From Perkinsus marinus ATCC 50983 (Eukaryota; Perkinsozoa; Perkinsida; Perkinsidae), in NCBI RefSeq assembly GCF_000006405.1, contig NW_003214659.1, positions 389,798-453,797 on the forward strand: a stretch of 64,000 bases of DNA. The letters are read 5' to 3'. Below, piece by piece: positions 1 through 10,472 of the stretch; the stretch's first letter is position 1, and each line of letters begins with the position of its first letter. Position numbers and translations under genes: made by a program. The notes beneath the pieces were generated by a model. It ran no database searches. It was not told where the DNA came from and saw nothing but the letters and a program-made list of their open reading frames with translations.

Positions 1-404
1 ATGAGACGAGGTAGAACAGATAGTAGATACTGTTGCCAGCGGAGAGTGACTAAAGGAGGGGATTATCATCCGTTCACACTTGCTGGAGTTGATATTGTCC
101 TAGCCCTCCCGCCGAACTTGTAGAAGAGGTTGTCGGACTTCCAACCGTCGACCCTAGCTGTGGTGGCGGCTACTATCGATGCGGAGTTTGTGTCACCGCT
201 AGCGAGGCTGAGGTGTGGTATGAGGCATGCCCTACATGAAATGGACGAGGTTTTCAAGTAGTTCTGGTAGTGTTTCGTTATCAGTCACGGCTCGGGGGCG
301 GGGACTGATATGCGTATATTCCCCGTCTTCTTCCTCCTATTCAAAGGTGTTCTCTCTCATGAGAAGATGCTCTCATTCGTGTGTTGTTGAAGTTTAGTAA
401 AGTT

Positions 405-1299
405 ATGGCCCGGAGAGCTCGCCGACCATTCCTAGTGGTGGTGTTGGCGTCGTTTGTTCTCTACTCGACATGCAGCCTTTTCTTAACACCTCGGCTGTCC
501 ACTCCGACGGGAGCAACGCCGAGGTTGCGGGCCTCGAGGGCGATCTATGGAGATGAGGGGATCGGGTAGGGTGGGGTTATACCTTCTGGTCATGGCTACT
601 TGATTTCAATCAGGCCGAGCAAGCCGGACGAGCCATCGTTGGGCTCTAGATTAGCCCGCGGTGGAGCTCTAGCCTCGATGCTGGCAGTTGGCTCGGTGTT
701 GGGGTATGGTCTGCGGCGAGTCTTGCCTGGCTTTATTCAGAAGGCGTCTCATACAATTCAACTCTTGCTCCGAGGTAAAGACCCTCCGTTGGGCTTATGG
801 AATCATCCAGGAATCTATAATGTTCTCGGGAGGAACTCATTTAGAATTTTTCACGGATGGCTAGGAAGACACATTTTTCACATGTCATCACATTAGGAAC
901 ATATTCCTCGTTGTTGTCAAACCTTAGGGAGCATTATTTCACCAAGCGAGATGGGTCTTTGGCTGAGTTGTGTTATCGACATAGCAGATACACCACCGGA
1001 GATGCCCCCTGTAGTAGTATATCCCCCTAACACTGTATTCTGGTATAAGAGCCCAGACCTCGGTGCCAAGTTGGAGATCCCAGCAACAATACCTCTCACA
1101 GACACTCTCACTGATGCTGCTGTTAGGGAAAGGATTCGGAGACAAGTAAGTTGTCGAAGTGGTTGTTGATAGCAGAATCGTTGAGTTGTAGATATCACAG
1201 TCGAGTTGGTGGGAGGATAAGCTCCCTTCGATGACAACAGTGATGGAGATCGGCTCAACTTTACTCTCGCTGTGGTCCCGTAGCGGTTCTAACGGCTGA
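405..1299 (+). CDS. Membrane-anchored protein with possible bipartite targeting leader, unknown function
   Basis: Four exons give a protein of about 170 residues. The start is the ATG at 405. Residues 1-30 hold Arg-rich residues, a hydrophobic segment (PFLVVVLASFVLYSTCSLF) and then an Arg/Ser/Thr-rich stretch beginning at a Phe. This resembles the signal-anchor plus transit-peptide leaders of alveolate plastid proteins. Exon 2 begins after the AG near 609 and carries a second span (ALASMLAVGSVLGYGL). The next exon, read as following one intron of about 205 nt, starts DTPPEMPP; the phase fits. The last exon ends SGSNG and stop. I do not recognise the family. Plastid targeting is inference; a plain membrane protein fits as well. 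The span between the second and third exons could hide another exon. Confidence 0.55.
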
Positions 1300-1422
1300 A
1301 ATATTTCCTCTACATCTAGTAGCCCTTGTGTAGAGTGTAAATCCATTCCCTGTCCCCTTCATCTCCCTATTCGAGGACCTCTATTCTCTGTCGTTGTTGC
1401 TTTAGTTGTCATTACCATTTCT

Positions 1423-2159
1423 ATGACGAAGGACTCCTCCATCGCTCCGCCGTTTCTTTTGGAGATACCAGATGTTGGCAACCCTTTCGACGATGATGAT
1501 CTGTCCACGTCCCAGACAACTGCTGAGGGTTTCTCGCACCCATCTGGTCCGGCAGCCGAGGTCGTCTTCGGTCTTGATAGTGACGCAAGGAACTGCTGTT
1601 GTCGGTGTGTTACCTCTGAGGGGGTCTCAACCTTCTACTGTTGTCCTGTGTGCGAAGTGAGTAAACTCTATCTGCTTGTCTAGGAGCTTAGTGCTTCCCA
1701 CAGGCTCTCTTGTGCTCGCAGTGCCTTCTAGAACTGCGGGCTGACTGTGGACCTGAGGAGCTCTCCTGTCCTCTGTGCGGCGACTCGACTACTGCAAGGG
1801 TGTCTATGAACCGTCACGCTGCCCTTCTCAAGGCAGCAGGAGAAGCTCGAGTAGGTTAGTTGCACTGAGTTCTGACAGTGATACCACTCCTCTCAGAAGA
1901 CGTGGTCTTTAGTATCATCAGCCTCCATAGGCTTGATGTCAGATGTGCGGACTGCATGGTCGGGGTTGCTGAATTTCCGTAGAGGAACAGGTGAGAGCGA
2001 CGACGAAGAGGAGACCCCCGAGTTGGTCGTTGGTGAGTCTTTGGATATTTTCCGGTTCAGTCTTGTGCCATCTGTGATTCAGATGGAAGAGGGCATCCAG
2101 CATCCGACCGGGCATGGTATCATGTTGCGTATGAATCTTCTAACATGCCACAACGTTGA
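1423..2159 (+). CDS. Cys-rich, probable zinc-binding protein, unknown
   Basis: The ATG at 1423 opens an acidic N-terminus, then Cys pairs in the order CCCRC, CCPVCECL and CPLCGD, which look like a zinc-ribbon or RING-like fold. Joins that keep frame: donor GTGAGT near 1657 to an AG near 1720; donor at GTAGGT near 1853 to an AG near 1897; donor GTGAGT near 2033 to the AG near 2082 (50 nt). The last exon ends NMPQR and stop. The acidic stretch DDEEETPE precedes the C-terminus. Zinc binding is inferred from Cys spacing only; no named domain is claimed. Confidence 0.5.
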
Positions 2160-3086
2160 CTGAGTTTTTCGTATTTGACCTCGCCTGGTGTTGAACTAGC
2201 TACACTCTTCATCATACTATGACGAAACTTGGCTTCCACTAAGGCCCCGGCGTAGTTTCCAGGTGGTTTTTTCTCGGCATATTGCCTATGAATGCTTCTG
2301 GCCTTGCCCTCGATATTCTAAAGGACAGTATTGGTGCTCCGAGCACGCCCTAACAGACTCGATAGTAGCGATTTTATACCATTGTCGACGCAATGGGAGT
2401 ATCACTTCAGGGCCAAAGGTGGCTTATCGGGATCATGCTAGGTTCGTCCTAAAGACCTTGTTGATCGAAACCTCATAGTGGGCTGCTGATCCACGGCTCT
2501 CGTACTCGAGTAAGCTATCTCCAGCAGTCCATACAGTAACCCATGTTCCGTCACTTAACGGCATGTATAAGTAGAAGCTCTAGAGTCTGATCTTCACTGG
2601 TGAGAAGATCACTTGCCTCTGTCTGCCGAGAGAGTTCGCTATGACCGCTATGTACGATGTTTGTAAAGGTTACACCCGAGTTTTTCGTCCGTCGCAGCTG
2701 CTGTATTTCGTTGCGCGCGACGCTTCGATCATCCCTGATTAGATACCGAAGTGCTCCGGGACTACACTGATGCTTCACAAGAAGCCAATCATCTGAGTTG
2801 AATGTCGTCAGCTTAGGTTGAACGAACCATGCTGTCTAAAACAAGCGTATAGGAAGTGAATCGGTACATACGACCCTCACAGTCTGCTCAAGGTGCGATC
2901 AACAGTGACTTCCATCACGATCGATCGCCAGGGTAGGGATATGATAATTCCTGAGGGATCATCGTTGAGGGTCTCGAAGACATTTGCCGATTATGGTTAT
3001 CGGCATGGGAAGCGCCTTATTTTTCCTGGTGAGCTTATGTGTGGTTCACCAAGTGATGAAATGCTCCAATTTTAATGGTCATTCAA
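2160..3086. other. Unresolved stretch with weak coding signs
   Basis: No gene could be assembled. A + strand exon near 2640-2750 reads YDVCKGYTRVFRPSQLL, and another at 2893-3027 contains DMIIPEGSSL and YGYRHGKRLIFP and ends at a good GTGAGC donor. A minus-strand reading of 75 codons (2551-2778) is an equally open alternative for the first part. These could be exons of one short + gene or chance. Confidence 0.25.
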
Positions 3087-3399
3087 ATGCTCAGTATTCG
3101 ATCGATTTCAACCTTGGCTATTGCCTTGTTGTTTTGTTCTCTCGCCGACGATTGCCGTACCATGTTCAGTCAAATGGATGTTGCGGCGCCTCCAGAGAGC
3201 AACGGCTGCCTCACCTTCCGGAAGTAGGTCTCTGATAGTGAAGATCAACCGTTGGGTCATCTGAGTGAATAGGTGCTTCGAGATAGGGTACTCTTCAGCA
3301 CTGAAGGAAAAGCAGCAGTTCCCGTTGCCGTTCGAGCGGAACGATAACCTGTCAGCTACTCGACCTGATGTGTCGTTGAACTCTGCGAAGTCATTGTAG
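3087..3399 (+). CDS. Small secreted protein, unknown
   Basis: The ATG at 3087 starts a textbook signal peptide (MLSIRSISTLAIALLFCSLA) with a likely cleavage before DDCR. Exon 1 ends in phase 2 at a GTAGGT donor near 3225. The AG near 3270 restores the frame and gives CFEIGYSSALKEKQQFPLPF, ending NSAKSL and stop. The mature chain would be about 65 residues with three Cys. A competing reading uses the AG inside the ATGCTCAG start as an acceptor for an upstream exon and is also open, so the model is not certain. No family is recognised. Confidence 0.45.
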
Positions 3400-4386
3400 G
3401 CATCTGTACTATCATCTCTCAACAGTCTCCTTGTGCTCAGAGCTCAGCGGCTAACTCCAAGTGGGGGATCAATTTACTCCAACCATAGTCATGACCGACT
3501 CCATCCACGTTCATTGTAGCTAGTACCTACCCAAGCTGTTGTTCGATCGTTGTTTGCTGCCGTAGCAGAGCTCAGAAGCACCGGTCTCGATCGTCGCACT
3601 GCTTACTGTCATTTACACGGAAGTTCGCGGTGCCAGCTGTAGCTGCTAGCCGATCCAGTCCCTATGTCGGATATTTTTTGAAGCATGGAAAGAGACCTGT
3701 TGAAGGAGATAAGGTGACTAAGCTGTTCATGTCATATGTCACTGTGGGCTGGTGTTAGGTCTCCAACTCGCAGTCTACGACGGTAGCACGTATGTCTACT
3801 GTAGCGATGGGAGCTGCTGAACGCTTTCTTAGCTGGATGCTCCTGGTAAACGGCTTGGTTTGATATGGAAGTCAATTCTATGCAGACTCCGTCGGGGTTG
3901 CCGTACGCTGAGATGGCGAAGATACACCACAGGGTTCATAGCCGACGACAACATACGTGTACGAACTCTATGTGAGTTGGCGCTATTGAATTGAGTCAAG
4001 CTTGAGTATCTTCTATTTAGATTGAAAAAGAGCAACTCGTGTAAGAAGGCTCAGCGAGTGAGCTACTCCTCAGAGACTCGAAAGATCTATGGTATTGACT
4101 CGTATGTCAATGGGTAACAACATCGACCCTGACGTTTCCTTGACATGACTTTTCCATGATTTCAGGCGGCTCCCACCGGATGCAGCTTTTCGCGGTTCTC
4201 GTTTCTAACATATCTTCGGCCAGTACTTCTTTTTTGCCTGCTGATTCCCCTGCACATCGTGCCCAGGTTTGGGGTAGGCAGCACTTCTGACTCCGATCAT
4301 TATACCATGGGGAATTTTCCAAGAGGTGGGCGCTTGAGTTCAGCAAGTTACGTGTTGTCTCCTCGGCGTTTATTTCTGCCTCATTG
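3400..4386. other. No gene resolved
   Basis: A + strand open stretch at about 3560-3757 reads VGYFLKHGKRPVEGDKVTKL near its end and may be an isolated exon. A 119-codon minus-strand ORF (4107-4466) overlaps the 5' end of the next gene. Neither could be joined to a convincing start or stop. Confidence 0.2.
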
Positions 4387-5425
4387 ATGGCGGATCGAGG
4401 CTGCGGCCAAACGATAGATGCCCTGGCGTTGATGATGCTCGCCGAGTTGGGGAAAGTCCACACCAAGCTTGACCTTGTGCTTAGTCGAATCGATCACCTT
4501 CAGCGTCAGTTTGATAACGGTTGTTCGAATCCAAAGTCATTAGCTTCTAGTGGGCTCATCATTGAGGCGTCGGTAGTTGATGATAATAGCTCACGTGATG
4601 GGACCCCGCAAACGGTTCGAAACGTCACACTGCTGGAGGTTTCTCCTACAGCGGAGAGGCTCTCTGGTGACGACGACCGCGGCGGTCGTAGCAAAAAATG
4701 CAGTAATGTTGTCGCTGATTTGGATGTTAAGGAAGAGGGCAACCTGCTGGAGGAGGGTGGAAAGGAGTCAGCGAATGCAGTTGAGGAAGCGCCTGCAAAG
4801 CGACGAGATGATTACAGTAGACAACAACAAATTCTACTTCCGAGAGTCTATCTCAGTGTTTGATCTTAGAAGCACCGACGAACCGTTGTGTGGTTGCATT
4901 AACTCCAACTGTGGGGACGAATACTGGGCATGCTGTGAGCATAACGGGGAGAAAAAGACGGCGACAGAGTCAAGCAGTAGGTTTCCACTGATGAGCTCCG
5001 GAATGTCGTAGCATACTGAACACGCTTGGCACGTTGGAGAATTTAGCTTGTGTCACGAACACCGGTTTTCTCGGCGCTGTCAGGCGGACTACTTCGTCGA
5101 TGTTGATATTAGGGTTCAGTTGGAAAGGAAAGCTTATAGAACTCGGGTAGCAATACAAAGACAGAACCATCTATACAGGTTCAATGGGGCTCCTGATTAG
5201 GTGAATATGTTCCCCAAGGGTCGCCTCCTGAGTCAAATTAAGAAATTTATGATGAAGGAAGCTCACTTGAGGGAATGCTCACTGCGTGAGCAGCCCTGGA
5301 TGGTTCTTGGTCACAACGGGGTTACTGAAGTTGAGCTCGACCCTGACGCGCCGGCAGAGATAGCTGCTGAGTATGAGTACCTCCTGGTGCGACCGATGGC
5401 TGGGGACGATGAGCAAAGGAGCTGA
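4387..5425 (+). CDS. Unknown protein with Cys/His cluster, probably intracellular
   Basis: The start is the ATG at 4387 (MADRGCGQ). Residues 8-45 look helical (LALMMLAELGKVHTKLDLV), followed by an acidic/basic disordered stretch. An intron near 4820-4861 (GTAGAC...CTCAG, 42 nt) leads to the Cys-rich CGCINSNCGDEYWACCEHN. A further exon starting near 5013 reads HTEHAWHVGEFSLCHEHR, but its upstream donor is not settled. The final intron (about 5147-5200, 54 nt) is phase 0 and leads to the C-terminal exon, with FPKGRLLSQIKKFMMKEAHL, PWMVLGHNG and EYLLVRPMAG. The Cys/His spacing suggests metal binding. The C-terminal part looks like a small folded domain that I cannot name. Confidence 0.5.
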
Positions 5426-5631
5426 CTTAGCCCAGCTGACATGTATCACTTTTTTGATCCCATTGACCTGATAATGCATGTTCCGCCCCTTGTGATCTGT
5501 GGTAATGTACTATTGTTCGAGCACTTGAGTATGAATTCGCCTGATCGGCCACTGAGCTGCGTTGCTACATACAGAGGTTATATGAGTGTAGTTAGAGAAG
5601 CAGCTGAGGGTCGCTAACTGAGTCGGTATGC
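5426..5631. other. Intergenic, nothing recognised
   Basis: This stretch lies between the preceding gene and the GATC-rich repeat. I see no coding signal, RNA or repeat in it. Confidence 0.3.
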
Positions 5632-5830
5632 GGATCCTGATCCACAGTCTGTGGACCACAGATCAAGCACATGGTCCGGATCACTCGTTGATCTTGACGC
5701 CTGAGCCAAAGCCATCGTGATCCGAGATGCGTGAGGCAGATCTCTGATTCTTGAGTTTGATCCGTGATCTTTGATCCTTGATTGTTGATCTTGATCCTGA
5801 TCTATGATTCTTGAGAAATGCCTCCTTGAT
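5632..5830. repeat. Degenerate TGATC-rich tandem repeat
   Basis: About 200 bp in which TGATC or TTGATCC/TGATCTT recurs at short irregular intervals. The copies are most regular from 5750 to 5810. The block sits directly upstream of the tRNA-like T arm and between two + strand genes. It looks like a decayed short-unit tandem array. Confidence 0.6.
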
Positions 5831-5861
5831 CGTTCGTCTTACTAGTTGAAATCTATCTTGC

Positions 5862-5886
5862 CCGGGTTCGATCCCCGGCGAAGACA
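5862..5886 (+). other. tRNA-like T arm and 3' acceptor strand without a 5' half
   Basis: A five-pair stem CCGGG/CCCGG closes a seven-base loop TTCGATC and is followed by CGAAGAC plus A. This is the 3' end of a tRNA and carries a pol III B-box-like GGTTCGATCCC. No matching 5' acceptor strand GTCTTCG or D arm is present in the 200 bases upstream. It is a tRNA fragment, a pseudogene or part of a tRNA-derived repeat rather than a complete gene. Confidence 0.45.
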
Positions 5887-6027
5887 TTTCTTCCCAAAAG
5901 AGGCCGGCGCAATATCTTCGTTTCTCTTCTAGCTCTACAACCCTGTTTCTCTCGTGTACGTCTTGGCAGGAGTTTGTCCCAAAGGTCTAGGAATCTTATA
6001 CAGAAAGTTTTAGGTGAACTACAGCCA

Positions 6028-6995
6028 ATGGATGGTGAAGTTGACTTGTGTCAGACTTTAATCAGACGCGTATCAATGCTCGAAATTCTAAGCAGCCGCA
6101 GAACGTCGTATAGGCGGACCCTGCAGCAGAGAGCTCAGGGATGTGCAATGCGCATTCGTAAAATTATGAGTAGGGCAGGCGCCTCGGGTGTCACCGTCTT
6201 TGACTGGGACGATACGCTCTTTCCAACCTTCGTTATTTGCTCGCGATCGGCAGAGATGACGATGGAGCTCTGGTAACACTGTGGATAACTGAGCAAGGTG
6301 GTTATTGGTGTATCAGGAACGAGTTGCAAGAGCTGGCTCGAGTTGTGGAAGAATTACTCAAATGCTGTCTCCAAGTGGGGACAGTCGTCATCGTGACCAA
6401 CTCTGAGGAGGGATGGGTGGAGTATAGCGCCCACACCTACTTTCCCTCTCTGACTAAGGTCACTTCACGGGCTATTCTAGTAACTTACTACTACCCTTCG
6501 CAGGTCCTGCGACAGTGTCGCATTATATCAGCCAGGACTACGTATGAGAAGCAGTACCCCGAGGATCAATATGCGGACACTTCATCGTTGTGGAAATTAC
6601 TCGCTTTCGCTCTTTTGTGGATCGAGTTCAAACCCTCTCAGGTGAGTATGAACATCGTAACCAACCCCGCTTCTGGATGCACTCGATTTAGTTGATCTCG
6701 ATAGGAGACTCTGTGAAAGAACGGCAAGCGTGCTTGAAAGCGGCCGCTGCCTCCACATACCATTGCCTTCCCAAAAGCGTCAAATTGGTTAGCGCTCCAA
6801 GTTGTAAAACTCTCATTCGAGAACTCACGATTCTTCGAGAGGCCTTTCAAGTAAGGCATTGAGGAGCTCCTTGTGGAAGTCTTCACTTGGCGGTGTGGTT
6901 TTTCTCAGGACTTATTCATGTTCAATAGCCCAGTAGACGTTTCCTTCGATGGAGAGCACTGGCAGTTGCAAAGCGATTATTCTGGTGCTTTGTGA
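6028..6995 (+). CDS. HAD-superfamily phosphatase of the alveolate type
   Basis: The start at 6028 gives MDGEVDLCQTL and a basic helical N-terminus. HAD motif I is DWDDT (in VTVFDWDDTLFPT) at about residue 56; its two Asp are the expected nucleophile and acid/base. Later come VVIVTNSEEGWVEYSA (motif II-like, with the Thr in VTN), RIISARTTYE, and ISIGDSVKERQA, whose GDS and acidic surroundings fit motif IV. Introns: GTAACA...ATCAG (about 6273-6319), GTCACT...CGCAG (45 nt), GTGAGT...TTTAG, GTAAGG...CTCAG. The chain ends HWQLQSDYSGAL. I recall similar HAD-like proteins in apicomplexans and dinoflagellates. The substrate is unknown. No signal peptide is seen, so it is probably cytosolic. Confidence 0.8.
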
Positions 6996-7884
6996 AGAGC
7001 AATCTTCATAGTCTACGTTCGTTGTTGCTGTTCGGTCATTTATCAATAACAGTAATGACTTATACAGAAGTAGCAATTATTGTACTTATTATAATCTATG
7101 TAACAAATTTCGATATTCAGAAAAATGAAAGTCGTTGTCGTCCCGCTGTGTCCGTTGTGACTAGCGATACCACCTTTAGTTCCCATCATGGATCGGGCGG
7201 CAATCTGTGCCCCCTCTTCGTTTGGTAAACATTGCCGCATTGTGCTCGTATAGCAGAGAGCTCAATAGCAGCAACGGCTTTTATTGAGCCGGTCCGACCG
7301 TGCAAACTAGTCGTATCGTTGTTCTATTTGATTTTTTACTAGTCTGAAATACCACATTCTGCTGCCGAATTCTCTCCATTCAGTCGCCGTCTTCCTTTAC
7401 TTGATTATACGCAGAATTCCATCGTCGAACTCATTGGTGCAGCGAGCGCTGCTACAGTGGTTCGTCGTTGCAGTCCGATGCTGAGCATTATGACTACCAT
7501 CTGTCTATACACAGCAGCGTTGCCTACTGTATCAGTTGCAGTAGTATTCTACTCCTAGTATGGCTAGTTACGGAAATTCTTGATTCACTAATTTTTAAGA
7601 GTGACGTCAAGTTTCATATGATTCCCCCTTGTTTGGTTATCACTGCTATTGAAGTAGATCTTCTGTTGTCGTAGTTTCCTAGTGTTAATGAGAAGGTCTC
7701 GATGGGCACCGCGGAAAGCGAGTTCAGAGAGTAGCCCTCAGAATCTCCGCGATCGTGCGATAAAGCTCGCGCACAACTCCCATATGTATTCGCCCTGCAA
7801 TTTGCGGAAACTAGTAACACGGGGTTCAGGGCTAATCGTCGTGTATATCTCCTGTTTGTGTTGCGAGGTCGATCGAGTTTCATC
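6996..7884. other. Intergenic, no gene recognised
   Basis: AT-rich with scattered short ORFs on both strands, including a 90-codon minus-strand ORF at 7614-7886 that overlaps the next gene's start. None shows conserved motifs or splice-consistent extension. Confidence 0.3.
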
Positions 7885-8305
7885 ATGACTTCAGGTCCTA
7901 CAGCCCAAAGAAGCGAGTGCTGGGATAGCGAGCAACTACTTTCTGGATCATCCGGAAGAACAGCCTGTGTAATGGGAACTCTCGATTGGTTATGTATGTG
8001 AGCGTTGTTAATATAGGTATGGCAACAGGGAGCTCGTTCGGAAAGAAGTCATTCATGTTGAGGAGAGCTCCCCGTTGCCTAGGTTGTTGACTTTGCCGAT
8101 CGACAACCGCTGTGCTAAGTCCAATCGCGACACGGCATCGTCAAGAGTGGAAAGCTGCGATAGGTAAGGCACTGAGGAGTTATTCGATTACGTTGTCTAT
8201 GATGCATTCCTTCTCAGCGCGCTACGAATTCCGAAGTACTTGAATGATGTGAGCCCATCAGCTTCCACTGTGGAAGGATTGGACTCTGTTGAAGTCGGTG
8301 ATTAG
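7885..8305 (+). CDS. Small hydrophilic protein, unknown
   Basis: Three exons join cleanly in phase. Exon 1 starts MTSGPTAQRSECWDSEQLL and ends at the GTTATG donor after GATTG. Exon 2, from the AG near 8015, reads YGNRELVRKEVIHVEESS and ends at a GTAAGG donor near 8163. Exon 3, from CTTCTCAG near 8219, reads ALRIPKYLNDVSPSAS and ends VEVGD and stop. The product is about 112 residues, polar, with five Cys and no signal peptide or membrane span. The two phase-matched joins are the main evidence that it is real. I do not recognise a family. Confidence 0.5.
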
Positions 8306-8498
8306 AATAAGGTGGTGATCATAGATACTAGAGTGTAGTGCTACTGCTGTAATTGTATGTACTGTGGAAGTCTCATTCGAACCAGTACCGATATTTTTGG
8401 CAACGCACTGATCATCTCTCGTCATGATCATCATCATGGGTATATCATATGTTCTCTTTTTTGAGGTTTCGTAGCGTTACACTTTTTCTGTCTTCGTT

Positions 8499-8870
8499 AT
8501 GAGTACTGTTGCTGCTCATCTCGTCGCCTTATGTGCCCTATGTAGGGTTCTTGACACAGCGTTTCGTAGCGTGAGTTTATTCACAACTCTCTATTACCAC
8601 TGATACTATCAGCATCGCATAGGCGTGGTGTCGTTGCGAATCGTCATGCGCGTATGTCGTAACCTTGGCTACTCGGTTGATGGGGAGAGTTCGCAGTATC
8701 CCCATCTCCCGAGTGAGGTTTGTTCATACCCTCATGCTCCATTATAACCCGACGTATCTCCTCTCTGGTTCGACTACCTATAGCTGGTTTCTGTACCACA
8801 TAGGTTGGGCCTCCTACACAAGATGAGGCCAGAAGAAGTTTGCTGTGGAGTTGTCGGTCGGGGAATATAG
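8499..8870 (+). CDS. Short basic protein, unknown
   Basis: Exon 1 (8499-8570) starts MSTVAAHLVALCALCRVL and ends at a perfect GTGAGT donor in phase 0. Exon 2 (8613-8717) reads HRIGVVSLRIVMRVCRNLGY. Exon 3 starts at 8784 with LVSVPHRLGLLHKMRPEE and runs to a TAG at 8868. The total is about 87 residues. The N-terminus is moderately hydrophobic and might be a signal or mitochondrial leader. The end is uncertain, because a GTTTGC donor after RPEE would allow another exon. Confidence 0.35.
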
Positions 8871-9495
8871 ATGCTCTGTCTTACTTCGGTATTGCTGTGG
8901 TCCAACTACTGAAGCTGCGTGTCGGACCCGTTTTTGCTTGTCTATTGCTTGCTGCACGATCTGTATGGGTCGCGCGGTATCGTTTACCATATACGTTGTC
9001 TTGAGATGTAAGTGCTATGTAATTTTTACAAGACTTTTATCAGCACCATTTTCCTCTATTGTTGCTGTTGTTTGACCTTGAGGTGCACCAGTTTATTGCT
9101 TGATGTTAACGCATATCATGTAGTGAGCTCAGAACTCAACCCTAGCTCTTGTTTGGTCAGTTAATACTCCTCTACGGTCAGTTATATCCAGCTTGTCGCT
9201 GCTTGTTGCTGATATAACTGTCGACGGTCGGACTGCCAGCATTATGCAGCAGTGTTGTTGTGTTGTTTGCAGTTGGACGAATGACCCCATCATACTGCGC
9301 AGTATCAGAAGGGCCTGGTAGAAATGCATACCACGGTTCTGGAATAGTGACAGTCAACGAGGTACATGACCAATCCATGTCTATGAACAACTGAACTTCA
9401 ACCGACAGAAGAAAGGAGGCAAAGGGACAGTTTTTGTGTCGAGCTGTTGAATTCGGATTATAGGTGTTGTTAAGACTTAGACTTGTTTAGTAAAA
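8871..9495. other. Mostly non-coding; possible minus-strand exon
   Basis: A 70-codon minus-strand ORF (9178-9390) contains PEPWYAFLPGPSDTAQYDG and is protein-like in composition, but no splice-consistent neighbours were found. The rest shows nothing recognisable. Confidence 0.25.
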
Positions 9496-10472
9496 ATGGT
9501 TATGTCCGCGTCGTTATTAGCCGGTAAAACCCTCCTCAAACAGGATGGCACTGTTGTTCGTGCTGATGAAGTGTTGCTTAAAAAGGATATCGTTGCGCTG
9601 TACGTCCTCTCGAAAACGATGCTTTTCTAAGCTCACGTTCACATAGAATAATCAGCGTCTGAATAGTATTCCAAACCCGAACGCCAGTATTCAGTGAATA
9701 CTCGTTTGGACTCACCTGACGGTTCTCCTAGGTATTTTGCTGCTCATTGGTGCCCCGATTGCATAGCCTTCACTCCCACTGTTAAGAAGTTCTATGAGGT
9801 GAGATGACCCTCGTGAATTTTCGACTTGTGTATCCAGTATCAATCGGCATCCACATACTGGTGCAGCGTCCACTAGCTTTGTAATTACATTGCAATTTTG
9901 AACGATTTCACGCGCACAGTGAGGGAACGTACCGTTGGACTGTTCTACTTAGTCGCTATTGAGAGAATTGGAGAATTACTTCCTTTGCTCTGTCCAGGAT
10001 GTAAAAGCCAAGAATCCCGATAAGTTGGAAATCATATTCGTGTCTAGCGACAAGTCTGAGAACGAGCAGGTGAGCCGAGGATCAAGCTTGTTGTGGTTTG
10101 TGTTATAGTCATTGCAGATTGCTTATCATCGGAATGACATGCCTGATTGGCTGAGGGTTCCTTTCAATGACAAACGTACTCGTGCTACGTTAAAGAAAGA
10201 ATATGGTGAGTTGCATCAATCATCGCTCAGTGGATGATACTGTGAATGGTAGGAGTGTGCGCTAAGAAGGAGATGGAAGACATTGGAATTAGCGACTCTC
10301 AGCGAAAGGCTGGTATCCCGACGCTTGTGGTGAGGCTTCTGAATTACTCTTCCGGTCACATGCTACGTTATATCATTCGTAGGTCCTCAGTAAGAACCGT
10401 AGAACAGTGAAGGTGTTTGATGCTGGCGCTGATATCGAGAAGTACGGCGAAGCAGCTGTTGATCGTTGGTAA
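9496..10472 (+). CDS. Thioredoxin-fold redox protein, nucleoredoxin/tryparedoxin-like
   Basis: Six exons give about 160 residues. Exon 1 (MVMSASLLAGKTLLKQDG) ends at GTACGT near 9602. Exon 2 carries the active site YFAAHWCPDCIAFTP, where WCPDC replaces the usual WCPPC of tryparedoxin/nucleoredoxin. Then come LEIIFVSSDKSENEQ, MPDWLRVPF and GIPTLV, the cis-Pro loop facing the CXXC. The last exon ends EAAVDRW. All joins use GT-AG with consistent phase. The fold order (LYF..WCPxC, IIFVSSD, W..VPF, GIPTL) is that of the nucleoredoxin/tryparedoxin group, which reduces protein disulfides. No leader is seen, so it is probably cytosolic. A second in-frame ATG at 9502 is possible. Confidence 0.9.

Noticed and set aside
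1-404. 63-codon minus-strand ORF at the left edge
   Set aside because: Too short, no recognisable motif, and any continuation lies outside the window; the rest of the stretch shows nothing.
4107-4466. 119-codon minus-strand ORF
   Set aside because: It overlaps the start of a + gene with better splice support and composition; no motif supports it.
5862-5886. A complete tRNA gene
   Set aside because: The T arm and 3' acceptor strand are good, but no 5' acceptor strand, D arm or anticodon stem fits upstream.
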